DNA of 47,500 nt from Mordavella massiliensis. Its GTDB lineage: Bacteria; Bacillota; Clostridia; Lachnospirales; Lachnospiraceae. Shown here piece by piece: positions 1 to 8,115 of the stretch; positions within the stretch are counted from its first letter, which is position 1; each line of letters begins with the position of its first letter. The notes under the pieces were generated by a model that saw only the letters and a program-made list of their open reading frames with translations, was not told the DNA's origin and made no database searches. The translations under genes and the position numbers were made by a program. Where the stretch lies: assembly GCF_016902415.1 (NCBI RefSeq), contig NZ_JACJLV010000018.1, forward strand, positions 1-47,500, in the 5' to 3' direction.

Positions 1-1
1 G

Positions 2-499
2 CAATATAGGAATCAGAAGCATTTATGGGAAAAAGAAGAAAGAAATAAAGTTCTTTTTGAATCGAATTCTATATTTTTCTTCTTGACGAATAACACCTTT
101 TTAGAGGAAATTCAGGGGATAACAGCAGAGAAGGCGTTTGCTAATCCATTACAAAAGAGTTTTTTAAAGAAAATGGAAAGTATCAAAGAAATATCTACAA
201 AAATAGAACTTATTTTTTCTGGTGAAAATGCGCATTGTTTGGCGAAATTTGTATATTCATATCAGGATCTTTTGCATTCCTTATATCAGTATAAGATAAT
301 ATTGGAAAAGCTGCAGGAGCATTCTGATCAGTTCCATGTGACTCTTGAAGAAGCACAAAGAAAGATACCCGAGCAGGAATACAGAGATAGAGTGTGGAAA
401 GTAATGGATGATTTGGAAGCCTTATTTGTAGATATAGATTCAAATGATATGATGATAAAATTGGAAGACCAAATTAGACTTACAACAATGAATAAGTAG
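2..499 (+). CDS. Uncharacterised helical protein, 5' end outside the window
   Basis: The frame is open from base 2 to a TAG at 497-499, so the true start probably lies to the left. A TTG at 83 is possible but has no ribosome binding site. The visible 165 residues are rich in Leu, Glu, Lys and Gln and look mostly alpha-helical, with no signal peptide or membrane segment. No family is recognised. It faces the transfer operon tail to tail, with a terminator between them, so it is a separate transcription unit inside the element. Codon use is A/T-rich, like accessory genes. Confidence 0.55.
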   Translation, partial: QYRNQKHLWEKEERNKVLFESNSIFFFLTNNTFLEEIQGITAEKAFANPLQKSFLKKMESIKEISTKIELIFSGENAHCLAKFVYSYQDLLHSLYQYKIILEKLQEHSDQFHVTLEEAQRKIPEQEYRDRVWKVMDDLEALFVDIDSNDMMIKLEDQIRLTTMNK

Positions 500-500
500 T

Positions 501-537
501 GTGCAGGAAGACTAAAGCCTCCTGCACTTTTTATTTT
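501..537 (+). terminator. Rho-independent terminator of the partial gene
   Basis: GTGCAGGA (501-508) pairs with TCCTGCAC (520-527), followed by TTTTTATTTT. It begins directly after the upstream stop codon and reads on the + strand. Confidence 0.85.
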
Positions 538-1453
538 AAAGGTTCTGCCGGATGATCCTCGTAATGATTCCGAGCGCCACATTACGTTCAGAGTCTATAT
601 GGGTAACGACAAAAGAAACTTCATCCTTTTTCCCCACAGTCCGGCTGTCATAGCAGGTATGAGCAATGGCATTGACACCAATCTGAAGCCTGACAAATAC
701 TGTCCCGTTATGGATATCTTCAACTGTGCCGGCATATTTTCCCTGTACCTTACAAAGTGCCAGATTTGCCTTGCTGGTATCCCCTTCTACACTTTTTACA
801 TCTGCCCGGACGGAAATGTGCTCCGGATCTTCTGCTTTTACTTCCTGAATCCGGACAAGGATATGATCCCCGACGTGAAAACGCTCTCTGGCATCACCCA
901 GCCAGTCAAATGACAGATCCCTTGCGGGAATGGATGTCTCCACGCCGAATATCTCCGCGCGGACAACCTTTTCCGCAACAGAGATCACCCGGGCCTGCAC
1001 CACCCGATCCGGATAGACTTTCGGAGTCCCGGATGAATCCTGATCAAAATAGAAGATCTGCCGTTTCTTGAGCATGGCATCTTTCCGGCTTGCGACAATG
1101 CTTCGTTCTTTACTGTCCAGACCTTTGATGATGAAGTCGATTTCGCAGCCAAGCATTGTGTTTACGATCTTATTCTGCCGCAGAGACAGCTCTCCGTAAT
1201 TGTGTGTCTCATCTTCGACCAGATTGATCATCATTTCGGTTATAGGGATGACAACACGGAAATTTTTGTAGTAAACGATTGTGATTGTAGCTCCGCCCTC
1301 CAGCTTTTCAATTCCGCCAAGCATCCCGGTCAGTATCCGGCGGGTGCGGTAGGCGTTGGTTATCTCGTGCCATATCAGATCTTCTTTAGATTTTTGTGTT
1401 TCAATTGCAGCGTCACTTTCCAGAGTTAAAATATTGTTCATTTCATTTGGCAT
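536..1453 (-). CDS. S1-like OB-fold RNA-binding protein of an ICE
   Basis: This 305-residue protein looks like three successive S1-like OB-fold units, at about residues 30-125, 145-220 and 235-302. They show the usual alternation of beta-strands and glycines (for example V-G-D-H-I-L-V-R-I and KYAGTVEDIHNGTVFVRL). It has no signal or membrane segment, so it should be cytoplasmic. It follows the VirD4 gene by 16 bp and is the last gene of the leftward transfer operon. S1-domain proteins recur beside coupling-protein genes in Clostridia ICEs, but their role is not established; binding mRNA or single-stranded DNA is an inference. The start ATG at 1453 has AGGATAC just upstream. Confidence 0.8.
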   Translation of the reverse strand: MPNEMNNILTLESDAAIETQKSKEDLIWHEITNAYRTRRILTGMLGGIEKLEGGATITIVYYKNFRVVIPITEMMINLVEDETHNYGELSLRQNKIVNTMLGCEIDFIIKGLDSKERSIVASRKDAMLKKRQIFYFDQDSSGTPKVYPDRVVQARVISVAEKVVRAEIFGVETSIPARDLSFDWLGDARERFHVGDHILVRIQEVKAEDPEHISVRADVKSVEGDTSKANLALCKVQGKYAGTVEDIHNGTVFVRLQIGVNAIAHTCYDSRTVGKKDEVSFVVTHIDSERNVALGIITRIIRQNL

Positions 1454-1469
1454 AGTTTGTATCCTTTCT

Positions 1470-3431
1470 TTAAGACATAATTGAATTTTTATCTATGGGT
1501 GTCAGAAAATCATCCTCTTCAGAAAGCAGGTCATCAAACTCTGTTTCTTGAGAAAAATCGGAGTCCATCTCCTGCACATTCATATCATCTGAAGGTACAG
1601 GAGGAAGGTCCGGGCGCTTCTTTTTCCGGCCGGGGCGTTTTGGCTTTGGTACAGACGGAGCATAGTCGGTTTCTTCCGTCTGCAGCTCCCGCCATTTGGG
1701 AATATGACTGGCAGCTTTCCGTTTCACCAGCTTCTTTGATTCGGGATGCCTGGTATAATCATATTTCTTAGCTTTCAGCACTTTCTGCCCTCGCAGGATA
1801 ATGAGTTCTTCATCCAGAGACAGCCTCAGCACCTCATCAGGAGTCAGTACGGCTCTCTTTCCGATAGACTCCGTACGGCGATATTCCGGAGTGTAATCAG
1901 AAACACGCCAGCTATTGAGCTGTTTAGCCTCCGAAGAAACATTGACGGAGGCAATGCCCGTGCGCTCGGATATAAAAGTAGCAGTAATTGGATCTGTACA
2001 GCCTAAAAAGACTGTGGAATCGCAATTTCCTAAAATTTCCTGCCATGCATTATACGGATAGCGGTTTTGCATCTGGGGCAGGTTTTGGAAGATACAGCTA
2101 ATGCTGATGCGGCGGCTGCGGATCACAGAGATCTTTGTCTGAAGATCCAGGATTGTTCCGGAAGCCGCGCCCAGTTCATCTGCAAGGATATGGACCGGCA
2201 CAGGAAGCTGCCCGTCTTCGCCGTGGATATCTGCATAGCGCACTAATTTGATGAAAATAAAGGATAAAAAAAGTGAGGACAGGAAATCAAAACTATGATC
2301 CTGATCGCTCACAATACAAAAATAAGCGCATTTTTTCTGGCCGGGCAGTGTAAGGTCGATCTCATCATACGAAGTGATCTGCCGGATAATTTTGCTTTGG
2401 AAGATCTGGAGTCGTGATCCAAGACCGATGATTACGCCGCTTCGCACAGTTTCGGATGCCTGCTTATAAATACAGTATGGCACCTTTGCCGGATGACTGA
2501 CTGGAAGGAGGTCAAATAGAGCATTCAGCTCCTTTTCGGAACTCATAGTCAGAAGTTTGTATACCTGCCCGATATTTTTTGCTTCAGGCGGATAGCCTTG
2601 CTCCACATAAAGGATCAGCGCCTTTAAAAGATTGAGCTCCGCGTTATCCCAGAATCGATCCCCTTTGCCGGTTCCGGTATTCTGGATGACCACATCTGCA
2701 AATATCTGTGCCATTGTTTCAGAACCATCAATTTCCATAAGACAGTTCCAACTGTCAGAGTTTTCAGGGCTTACCAGGTTAAAGACTTTTACGATATAGC
2801 CCTTGTTTTCCAGATAGACTGCAAGATCCTCATAAAGTTCAGATTTTGGATCGGTGCATATCAGGCTTTCTCCGCGGGCAACGCACTGAAAGGCTGCATT
2901 TCGTACATAGGCGCGGGATTTCATTGATCCGGATGCGCCGTATACCGCAACATTGCGGTTCATTCTGGTTTCTTCCGGAAGACAGACTGCTTTGTTCCCG
3001 AGCCTGCCGAGAATCTGTCCTTTCGTATGCCTTACATTGTCAACAAGTTCCAGAACCTGGTGCATCTCCTGCGGTGTCATAAAGCCGGAGGTGCCATAGG
3101 TCCCCTTATTGGAATAGCTTAGATTCCGTTCTCGGTCTGATACGCCTCCGTTTCTGTCAAGGCCCATCCGCATAAGCAGGAAGGCCAGCAGAGCAAAGGC
3201 TGCCAGACAAATAAAAATCCCATACAGATTGTACGGGAAGTCAGTTAAGGCTGCGAAACATTCTGTCGGAGCGATGGAGGGAAGAAGGGGATTTGTGCCA
3301 TCCCCTGCGAAATGCCCTTCCCGTTCCCAGAGCTGATAGTTGCGTATAAACTGAGCGACATATCCTCCGGCATAAAGAGTGCAGCCGATAATTGGCAGAA
3401 GAAAAATTGATTTCCACCATTTATGGTCCAT
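1470..3431 (-). CDS. VirD4/TraG-type conjugative coupling protein
   Basis: A 653-residue inner-membrane ATPase of the type that brings the relaxase-DNA complex to the type IV secretion channel. Two N-terminal membrane segments (about residues 8-28 and 65-90) are followed by the FtsK/VirD4 motor domain. Walker A is GASGSMKS and the Walker B region is HILADELGAASG. The last 80 residues form a charged tail with a basic KRPGRKKKRP patch, like an AT-hook, followed by an acidic stretch. The start ATG at 3431 overlaps the end of the preceding gene by 11 bp and has AAGGGG upstream, so the two are probably translationally coupled. The gene looks complete. Confidence 0.95.
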   Translation of the reverse strand: MDHKWWKSIFLLPIIGCTLYAGGYVAQFIRNYQLWEREGHFAGDGTNPLLPSIAPTECFAALTDFPYNLYGIFICLAAFALLAFLLMRMGLDRNGGVSDRERNLSYSNKGTYGTSGFMTPQEMHQVLELVDNVRHTKGQILGRLGNKAVCLPEETRMNRNVAVYGASGSMKSRAYVRNAAFQCVARGESLICTDPKSELYEDLAVYLENKGYIVKVFNLVSPENSDSWNCLMEIDGSETMAQIFADVVIQNTGTGKGDRFWDNAELNLLKALILYVEQGYPPEAKNIGQVYKLLTMSSEKELNALFDLLPVSHPAKVPYCIYKQASETVRSGVIIGLGSRLQIFQSKIIRQITSYDEIDLTLPGQKKCAYFCIVSDQDHSFDFLSSLFLSFIFIKLVRYADIHGEDGQLPVPVHILADELGAASGTILDLQTKISVIRSRRISISCIFQNLPQMQNRYPYNAWQEILGNCDSTVFLGCTDPITATFISERTGIASVNVSSEAKQLNSWRVSDYTPEYRRTESIGKRAVLTPDEVLRLSLDEELIILRGQKVLKAKKYDYTRHPESKKLVKRKAASHIPKWRELQTEETDYAPSVPKPKRPGRKKKRPDLPPVPSDDMNVQEMDSDFSQETEFDDLLSEEDDFLTPIDKNSIMS

Positions 3432-4530
3432 GTAAAAAACCCCTTTTAAACTTCAGAAGGTCAATACTGGAATACTGGAGGTCTTCTCCCAGGAAAGCCT
3501 TCAGTACAGGAAGTTGAAAGTCGAAGGCGATGAGAACACCGCGACGGCCAAACAGCTTTAATGCAGTATTGAATTTGTTGATGCGCAGCATGTCAAAATC
3601 ATACGCAAACAGCACAACATCTTTTTCAGAAGTAAGGGCATCATGCTCAATGGCAAGCTGCCGATCCGGCGGCAGCAAGTCTGATCTGAGCAGTTGATTT
3701 AATCTTTTCTGGAGCAGAGGGCTGCACAATACTTTTAACAGCAGCTCTCCCTCCGGTGTGTTAGGAACATAGTGAAAGTGCTCATAGGAAGTGTCCAATG
3801 AGAAGAAGGCTTTCTTGTGACCGCCCGTGCTGGTCAACAGTCGGTACGCCATGTCCATATCCCGGCCCAGCATAATCGCTCGGACCTTTGGAATGCCGGG
3901 ATAGGGATTCCCGGATAAATACTGTTGCAAAAATGCGTTGACGCGAATTTCTGTCCGATATTCCCATTTCATCAGGGCGTTTCCGGTATTATAGATTGCA
4001 AAGATGCATTCTGACGTGAGCACGATTCCCATGCACCGTGAATTACGGATTTTTGTTGTATCATCTCCCAGTCGTTTGATTTCTCTTGCGGAATAGAACA
4101 ATGGATAGCTTCGCACATTCCAGATACCGGCTTTATAGCCGGGGAAAAACAGATCCGGCTTCTCATCAGGAAAAACAGGGATTCCCGCATGAAACAATGT
4201 AAGATATCCTTCTGCCCTGAGATGGAGCCGGAGACGCCGACTTTTTTCTGACCGGATCTGATTTGTGTCTGCATTACCGGTGAGATACAGGGCGAAGCGC
4301 TTTGGAGCTTCCTGTAAGAGATACTCCTTGGAGCGCTTAGTGAGACGGTATCCCCTCAGTTTATCCCGGTAGTGAACCCGCAGCAATTTTTCCGATTTAA
4401 GCTGAGTAATTACTTTTTCAGCATAGGATGAACTGGGGATCAGCCGATATAACTGATCAGCCGGGAACTCTCCGCAAAGTGCCGTCAGCTCCAGAAGATG
4501 ATAACGTGTTGAGTCTTTTAGAATAAGCAT
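3421..4530 (-). CDS. ICE-conserved protein with N-terminal winged helix
   Basis: The N-terminal 80 residues read as a winged-helix domain: a first helix pair, then K-S-E-K-L-L-R-V and the wing R-D-K-L-R-G-Y-R-L-T. This resembles the start of replication-relaxation family proteins. The remaining 290 residues form an alpha/beta domain with D-E-K-P-D-L-F-F and FAYDFDML segments, and I do not recognise a catalytic motif. Position 4530 is chosen because related ICE proteins, as I recall them, begin M-L-x-L-K-D-S-T-R; a TTG at 4590 would add 20 residues without a binding site. AGGAG sits unusually close to 4530, so the start is not certain. The gene overlaps the VirD4 gene. Confidence 0.75.
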   Translation of the reverse strand: MLILKDSTRYHLLELTALCGEFPADQLYRLIPSSSYAEKVITQLKSEKLLRVHYRDKLRGYRLTKRSKEYLLQEAPKRFALYLTGNADTNQIRSEKSRRLRLHLRAEGYLTLFHAGIPVFPDEKPDLFFPGYKAGIWNVRSYPLFYSAREIKRLGDDTTKIRNSRCMGIVLTSECIFAIYNTGNALMKWEYRTEIRVNAFLQQYLSGNPYPGIPKVRAIMLGRDMDMAYRLLTSTGGHKKAFFSLDTSYEHFHYVPNTPEGELLLKVLCSPLLQKRLNQLLRSDLLPPDRQLAIEHDALTSEKDVVLFAYDFDMLRINKFNTALKLFGRRGVLIAFDFQLPVLKAFLGEDLQYSSIDLLKFKRGFLHGP

Positions 4531-4657
4531 CACTCCTAAAAAATACCCATCAGACTCCCGACTTGGGTAAATCCGGCGGGCTGACATCAAGCAGCGAAGC
4601 AGAAAAATCAGCGGTTATCTGGCATAATTACCTATGTCGGTAAAAAATCGGCTGAAA

Positions 4658-5275
4658 TCAGGAAATTTCCGACAAGTCAGATATCTGCTCTTTCATACTC
4701 CGAAGCCATGCGGGAAATACGGATTTCTCCATAATGTTGACAGAAGTATAGTCCTCATTCCCTAATTCCGTTGTATGGTAGGAGTCGCAGTAAAGCCCGC
4801 TGTCATCCTTTAGAACAAACGGTGAAATAGTATCCAGGATCTGTTTAAATTCCATATTGTCGTAGTCACGAATACGTCTAAGGGGCAGTTTGCGGTCATA
4901 TACTTGGATAAAGCAAACGACACAGTTTACAAAAACGGGAACCGGATGCTCAGCAAGGTAAGACTTGAGGCTATAGTACAGAGGATCGTTAATGTAACCT
5001 ATGTTTGTGCGTACTTTCCGCTTAGGAAGCAGCCCGGGCAGGCGAATGGTCAGGATACTGCCGTCCGTATCAAACTGGATTCCCTGAACTTTGGCAGCAC
5101 GATCCATATATTCCGGCTTTGGAAGAATATCTGTGGCAAAAATGATATTCCTTAGCTGACAGGCCAGCCGTTCTGCCCGCAGTGCAGCGTCGGTACTGAG
5201 TTCTTCATAATTGGCCGGATATTTTCGGATGTCGGTCATTTTCATTGCAAAAACTGTGTTTTTGAGCTTATCCAT
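4658..5275 (-). CDS. DUF6100-like ICE protein with RusA-like motif
   Basis: A 205-residue cytoplasmic protein resembling the DUF6100 family found in Clostridia ICEs. The N-terminal third is helical. The C-terminal part has strands (F-V-N-C-V-V-C-F-I-Q-V-Y) followed by RIRDYDNMEFKQILD and then V-L-K-D-D-S-G-L. This order recalls the D-x-D-N-x-x-K ... LD ... DDS signature of RusA Holliday-junction resolvases, with one extra residue before the Lys. A nuclease or DNA-binding role is an inference only. The gene is 44 bp downstream of the DUF5697-like gene and belongs to the same leftward operon. The start ATG is at 5275. Confidence 0.75.
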   Translation of the reverse strand: MDKLKNTVFAMKMTDIRKYPANYEELSTDAALRAERLACQLRNIIFATDILPKPEYMDRAAKVQGIQFDTDGSILTIRLPGLLPKRKVRTNIGYINDPLYYSLKSYLAEHPVPVFVNCVVCFIQVYDRKLPLRRIRDYDNMEFKQILDTISPFVLKDDSGLYCDSYHTTELGNEDYTSVNIMEKSVFPAWLRSMKEQISDLSEIS

Positions 5276-5319
5276 TCCATCCTCAATTGTCTCTATCCGC
5301 TGTAGAAGTTCTGTAGAGT

Positions 5320-5856
5320 CTATGAGTGATCTCCTCCTTTCTGGTAGTAGCTGACCGTTCCATCTGATGCCACCGTACAGAAAGCAAGTACATGGGGAAT
5401 ATGAAGTTCCCGAGCCTGATCTGGAGTCGAAACAATAACCAACCGGTTCGCATCGGTCTTCTGTTTGGCAAGAATACGGTTTAAAAGGAATTCTTTCCCT
5501 TCTGGAACATAAATGATCTCATATTCCTCTGCATTGGAGAAAAAATTAATCGTAACGGGAAATTCTCCGCTGGTGTGATACACGACTGCCTTCTCAAAGT
5601 CCAGCATAACCCAGTATGCTGCAATAATCCCAGCATTGGCTTCGTCAGCAGCTTCCGGACGATCTAAAAGCAGATTCTTGTCAGGATCGTAGTAAATACG
5701 CCCCTGTTTCAAAAGATTTTGAATCAGGTGACTTATTGTATCCGGCTTTTTGCGGAAACTGCGGATAACCTGTTCATAGGTCAATGCATGATAAGTGGTG
5801 ATAATGTGCAGGAGGGAAGCACCTTCCTGGCTGTAGATTTCTTCTCTCGTCTTCAT
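5320..5856 (-). CDS. DUF5697-like ICE protein, winged-helix N-terminus
   Basis: A 178-residue protein that looks like the DUF5697 family of Firmicutes mobile elements. Residues 10-65 read as a winged helix (ALTYEQVIRSF, a turn, then D-T-I-S-H-L-I-Q-N-L-L-K-Q-G-R-I-Y-Y). The rest is an alpha/beta region with VVYHTSGEFPVTINFF and RLVIVSTPDQA. The start ATG at 5856 has a clear AAGGAG eight bases upstream. It is the first gene after the ACGT-box array and an upstream terminator, so it opens the transcription unit that includes the coupling protein. DNA binding at that array would be consistent but is not shown. Confidence 0.75.
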   Translation of the reverse strand: MKTREEIYSQEGASLLHIITTYHALTYEQVIRSFRKKPDTISHLIQNLLKQGRIYYDPDKNLLLDRPEAADEANAGIIAAYWVMLDFEKAVVYHTSGEFPVTINFFSNAEEYEIIYVPEGKEFLLNRILAKQKTDANRLVIVSTPDQARELHIPHVLAFCTVASDGTVSYYQKGGDHS

Positions 5857-5883
5857 TTCTGAATCTCCTTGTTATTCTGTCTG

Positions 5884-5949
5884 TACGTGCAGATACACGT
5901 AATCAGTACGTGATACTCTGCACGTATTGTTCACGTACAAGTCTACGTG
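5884..5949. promoter_or_regulatory. Phased array of six TACGTG/CACGTA boxes
   Basis: Six ACGT cores begin at 5885, 5897, 5908, 5922, 5933 and 5945, at spacings of 12, 11, 14, 11 and 12 bp, close to one helical turn. They group as three inverted pairs: TACGTG-N6-CACGTA, TACGTG-N8-CACGTA and CACGTA-N6-TACGTG. The array lies between a minus-strand terminator and the start of the DUF5697-like gene, where that unit's promoter must be. The most likely role is an operator for an element-encoded regulator; a replication or transfer origin with iterons is the main alternative. Confidence 0.6.
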
Positions 5950-5991
5950 TAAGATTGGCAGTTTTCGGGATAGTCAGTGGTTTACATGTAC

Positions 5992-6016
5992 AAAAAAAGC
6001 ACCTTCTACGGGTGCT
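5992..6016 (-). terminator. Terminator ending the upstream ICE unit
   Basis: Read on the minus strand, AGCACC pairs with GGTGCT around a 7-base loop and is followed by seven T. It lies 55 bp past the stop of the 190-residue gene and separates it from the array and the downstream transfer unit. Confidence 0.8.
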
Positions 6017-6070
6017 GATAAAATGTGAAAACTATAAGCATGACTATTGTAGCACTGCCGGATTACCCCT

Positions 6071-6643
6071 TCAATCGCATCTCTGTGCCAATGTACTGCC
6101 ATCTTGTGACGTTCCCTCTTCGGGGAAAAACTGCTCCAGCAGATGAATGGTTTCTTTGGCAGTAAATCCCCATAAGATCGCACTGAGCGCTTCTATGGCA
6201 GCGTGCCGTCTCCGGTAAAAGGTGCGGTAAGAAAGCCTGTCTATATGCGGCGCAAGCCGGTCTATGATCTCGTCGGTATTCCTCAGCTCCTGCGGGGAGA
6301 GGAAGGAGTAGTAGAGAATCCAGTAGTATTGCTCCCCGTATTTATGATTGCTCCTCAGCAGATCAACAGCAGAGTCAAGGAGTTTGAGCATTTTGTTACT
6401 CCTCTCGATACTTTTTGCCCGCTCTTCGATATCCGAGCCGTTCAAATCCGCCCCTGCAGCATAGATGGAATCCAGAAAATGATCTATGGATGTTCCATAG
6501 TCAATCTGGAATTGCGTTTCAAGCTGGTGAACCACCACCTTCAGACTGTATGTGGCGTCGCGATAGTGCTTTAAAAACTGATAGGTATTATGGAATCTTG
6601 GATCTTCATTTTGGGCGATATGATTTTTCTTTGTTCTAGGCAT
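6071..6643 (-). CDS. ICE protein with ArpU/sigma-like C-terminal HTH
   Basis: A 190-residue cytoplasmic protein. The N-terminal 100 residues are helical (QFLKHYRDATYSLKVVVHQL, I-E-R-S-N-K-M-L-K-L-L-D). The C-terminal part (about 108-165) reads ILYYSFLSPQELRN ... LSYRTFYRRRHAAIEALS and resembles the helix-turn-helix of ArpU-type phage late regulators, which is like sigma-70 region 4. A regulatory role is inferred. Its start at 6643 overlaps the stop of the preceding gene by 8 bp, so the two are probably co-translated. A terminator follows at 5992-6016. Confidence 0.7.
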   Translation of the reverse strand: MPRTKKNHIAQNEDPRFHNTYQFLKHYRDATYSLKVVVHQLETQFQIDYGTSIDHFLDSIYAAGADLNGSDIEERAKSIERSNKMLKLLDSAVDLLRSNHKYGEQYYWILYYSFLSPQELRNTDEIIDRLAPHIDRLSYRTFYRRRHAAIEALSAILWGFTAKETIHLLEQFFPEEGTSQDGSTLAQRCD

Positions 6644-7799
6644 GGGCGGAGCCTCCTTTCAATGCTACAGCAGGAATCTCGGCGAACAGTGTGGGTGGAT
6701 CTTCCTGCGGTGTCATGGATAGTTCAAACCGATAGGCCATGTTCCCATAGGGGCAGATAATTTCAAGACTATAGATACTGTTTACCCCTCCCCTGCTGTC
6801 TGATAACCGAGATAATTGGTAACGGGCTTTCCTGCACTGACAGCATGGGAGCCCCTGTGTTTGCAGTAAATCTGCCATTTTTCCAACGACGTAACGAATC
6901 ACCGGTTTTGGAACGCTATCGGATTCATCTGAAATGCTGATCTGCTCTGTAATGTCTGGTTCTGAAACGCTATCCGGATCATCCGGCACCTGAATGGGAA
7001 GGCTTAAGGCAAGCGCAACCTCTTCTTTGTCAATGAGGACATCACTGATGGAGAACATAGTAGACAGATAGTTGTTCAAGTAAATGATGCTGCCGTGTGA
7101 GCCGGTAAAAGGAATTAAGGTCAGCAGATCTAACGAATCCAGTTTTTTCAGGATACGGCAGACTGTTGCCCGTGATCGGCCCCAGCGCTCTGCAAGTTCA
7201 GTATAATTTGTTATCGGACTTCCGGTATGATTCCGAAAATATACCACCGGCCCCAGATCCGATCCCTGCACCTGAACATCGTTGTAGACAGCGTGTATCC
7301 AGAGATCCAGCAGGATATCCATTTCAGAGCATTTTCCAATACTGATCAGTTCATGGACTTTGGTAATCGGAAAGAAATAGAATCCGCTGTCTTTCTGGCA
7401 GGGATAACTGTATCCAAGAATCGTATTTTCTGTTTTCCAGTCCAGGATTGAGAACTTGACCAGCCGATTTTTACCGAGGATGGAATAGGAAACATAATGT
7501 TGTTCTTCCAGAAATTGCAACACTGAGATTACCTGGTGATGGAAGCGGAAACGAAATGCTTCCTGTAATTCTGTAATGGGGCAGATCCATTCACCTGCCT
7601 GCAGAGTATATGACATACCTTCAAGTCTTCTTCTGGACATTCGGTAATTCGCATATGAGCAGAGAACGATATAATAAAAAAGATAGGAGCCTCCGTTGGT
7701 ACGGATGTTCCTATCTTCCATAAGATTTCGGATAAATGACCGGTAGATCCGGCAACGTGGATAATCCACAAGCTGTTTGATTTCTAATTGATATTTCAT
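6636..7799 (-). CDS. ICE replication- or regulation-type protein with two winged helices
   Basis: A 387-residue protein and the first gene inward from the attachment site. An N-terminal helical and winged-helix region (about 30-125) is followed by a second HTH at about 185-225, NYTELAERWGRSRATVCRIL then a wing K-K-L-D-S-L-D-L-L-T-L. A flexible acidic linker rich in Ser, Asp and Pro comes next, and the C-terminal part has a C-C-Q-C group. This arrangement is common to large helix-turn-helix proteins near the ends of Clostridia ICEs. A replication-initiator-like role is possible but no catalytic motif is seen. GGAGG lies nine bases before the ATG at 7799. Confidence 0.75.
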   Translation of the reverse strand: MKYQLEIKQLVDYPRCRIYRSFIRNLMEDRNIRTNGGSYLFYYIVLCSYANYRMSRRRLEGMSYTLQAGEWICPITELQEAFRFRFHHQVISVLQFLEEQHYVSYSILGKNRLVKFSILDWKTENTILGYSYPCQKDSGFYFFPITKVHELISIGKCSEMDILLDLWIHAVYNDVQVQGSDLGPVVYFRNHTGSPITNYTELAERWGRSRATVCRILKKLDSLDLLTLIPFTGSHGSIIYLNNYLSTMFSISDVLIDKEEVALALSLPIQVPDDPDSVSEPDITEQISISDESDSVPKPVIRYVVGKMADLLQTQGLPCCQCRKARYQLSRLSDSRGGVNSIYSLEIICPYGNMAYRFELSMTPQEDPPTLFAEIPAVALKGGSAHA

Positions 7800-8062
7800 A
7801 TGTTTAGTCCTCCAAATGGATTGATATGTAATGTAAATATTAAAAGTTTCAAAACAACGTAGACGAAAGGCAGACTTATAGCTTATAATGAGTGCGTAAC
7901 TTGTAGGTGCAGAAAATCAGCAGTAAAATGGCAGAGGTCGGACTTTTAAAATACCTTAGTTGGCACGACTGCTCGGTTTGAATTTAGTGGAATAGGGTGG
8001 AAATAAGGTGGACACATTTAAAATTCCCCAGAGTTTTAGCGGGTTCCGAGGATTTTTTTGCT
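7800..8062. other. Non-coding end of the ICE
   Basis: This stretch between the first ICE gene and the tRNA fragment holds no convincing gene. It contains the ribosome binding site and presumably the promoter of the leftward gene, and the phased GTGGA repeats at 7987-8012. No integrase gene is present at this end. Confidence 0.6.
7987..8012 (+). repeat. Three phased GTGGA direct repeats, possible integrase arm sites
   Basis: GTGGA occurs at 7987, 7997 and 8008, in the context GTGGAATAGG, GTGGAAATAAG, GTGGACAC. The spacing of 10 and 11 bp puts all three on one face of the helix. They lie 50-75 bp inside the tRNA-derived core, where tyrosine integrases usually have arm-type sites. The role is inferred from position and spacing. 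Confidence 0.4.
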
Positions 8063-8109
8063 GGTCTGCAACACCTCGATTCACCGGTTCAAATCCGGTC
8101 TGCGCCTCT
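8063..8109 (+). other. 3' fragment of tRNA-Cys(GCA), attachment site remnant
   Basis: The stretch contains an anticodon loop CTGCAAC (anticodon GCA, 8066-8072), the 3' anticodon strand ACCTC, a 5-base variable loop, a perfect T-arm (ACCGG, TTCAAAT, CCGGT; 8083-8099), the acceptor strand CTGCGCC and discriminator T. This matches a bacterial tRNA-Cys, whose 3' end is typically GCGCCT plus CCA. The 5' half is missing: left of 8063 the sequence cannot complete the anticodon stem, D-arm or acceptor. The intact tRNA should stand at the far (left) end of the element. Confidence 0.8.
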
Positions 8110-8115
8110 AAAAAA

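Larger units (their letters stand above)
1..8109. mobile_element. Right end of an integrative conjugative element (ICE)
   Basis: The segment carries a VirD4-type coupling protein and several proteins of families known from Clostridia ICEs (DUF5697-like, DUF6100-like, S1-domain, winged-helix). It ends at a 3' fragment of a tRNA-Cys gene, which is what remains after site-specific integration into a tRNA gene. Nearly all genes read leftward, away from that end. The relaxase, the VirB4-like ATPase and the integrase are not in view and would lie to the left. Genes here use more A/T-rich codons than the polysaccharide locus that follows. The left limit is outside the window. Confidence 0.8.

Noticed and set aside
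5884-5949. A CRISPR-like array
   Set aside because: Repeats are six bases with 5-8-bp spacers and alternate in orientation, and there are no cas genes; they look like protein-binding boxes. No CRISPR array was seen elsewhere in the window.
7856-7872. ACGTAGAC near 7856 as a fourth copy of the interspersed repeat
   Set aside because: Only about eight bases match, with no palindrome and no tandem units.
8063-8109. A functional tRNA gene
   Set aside because: Only the anticodon loop to the acceptor 3' end is present; the acceptor 5' strand, D-arm and most of the 5' anticodon strand are missing, so it is a remnant.
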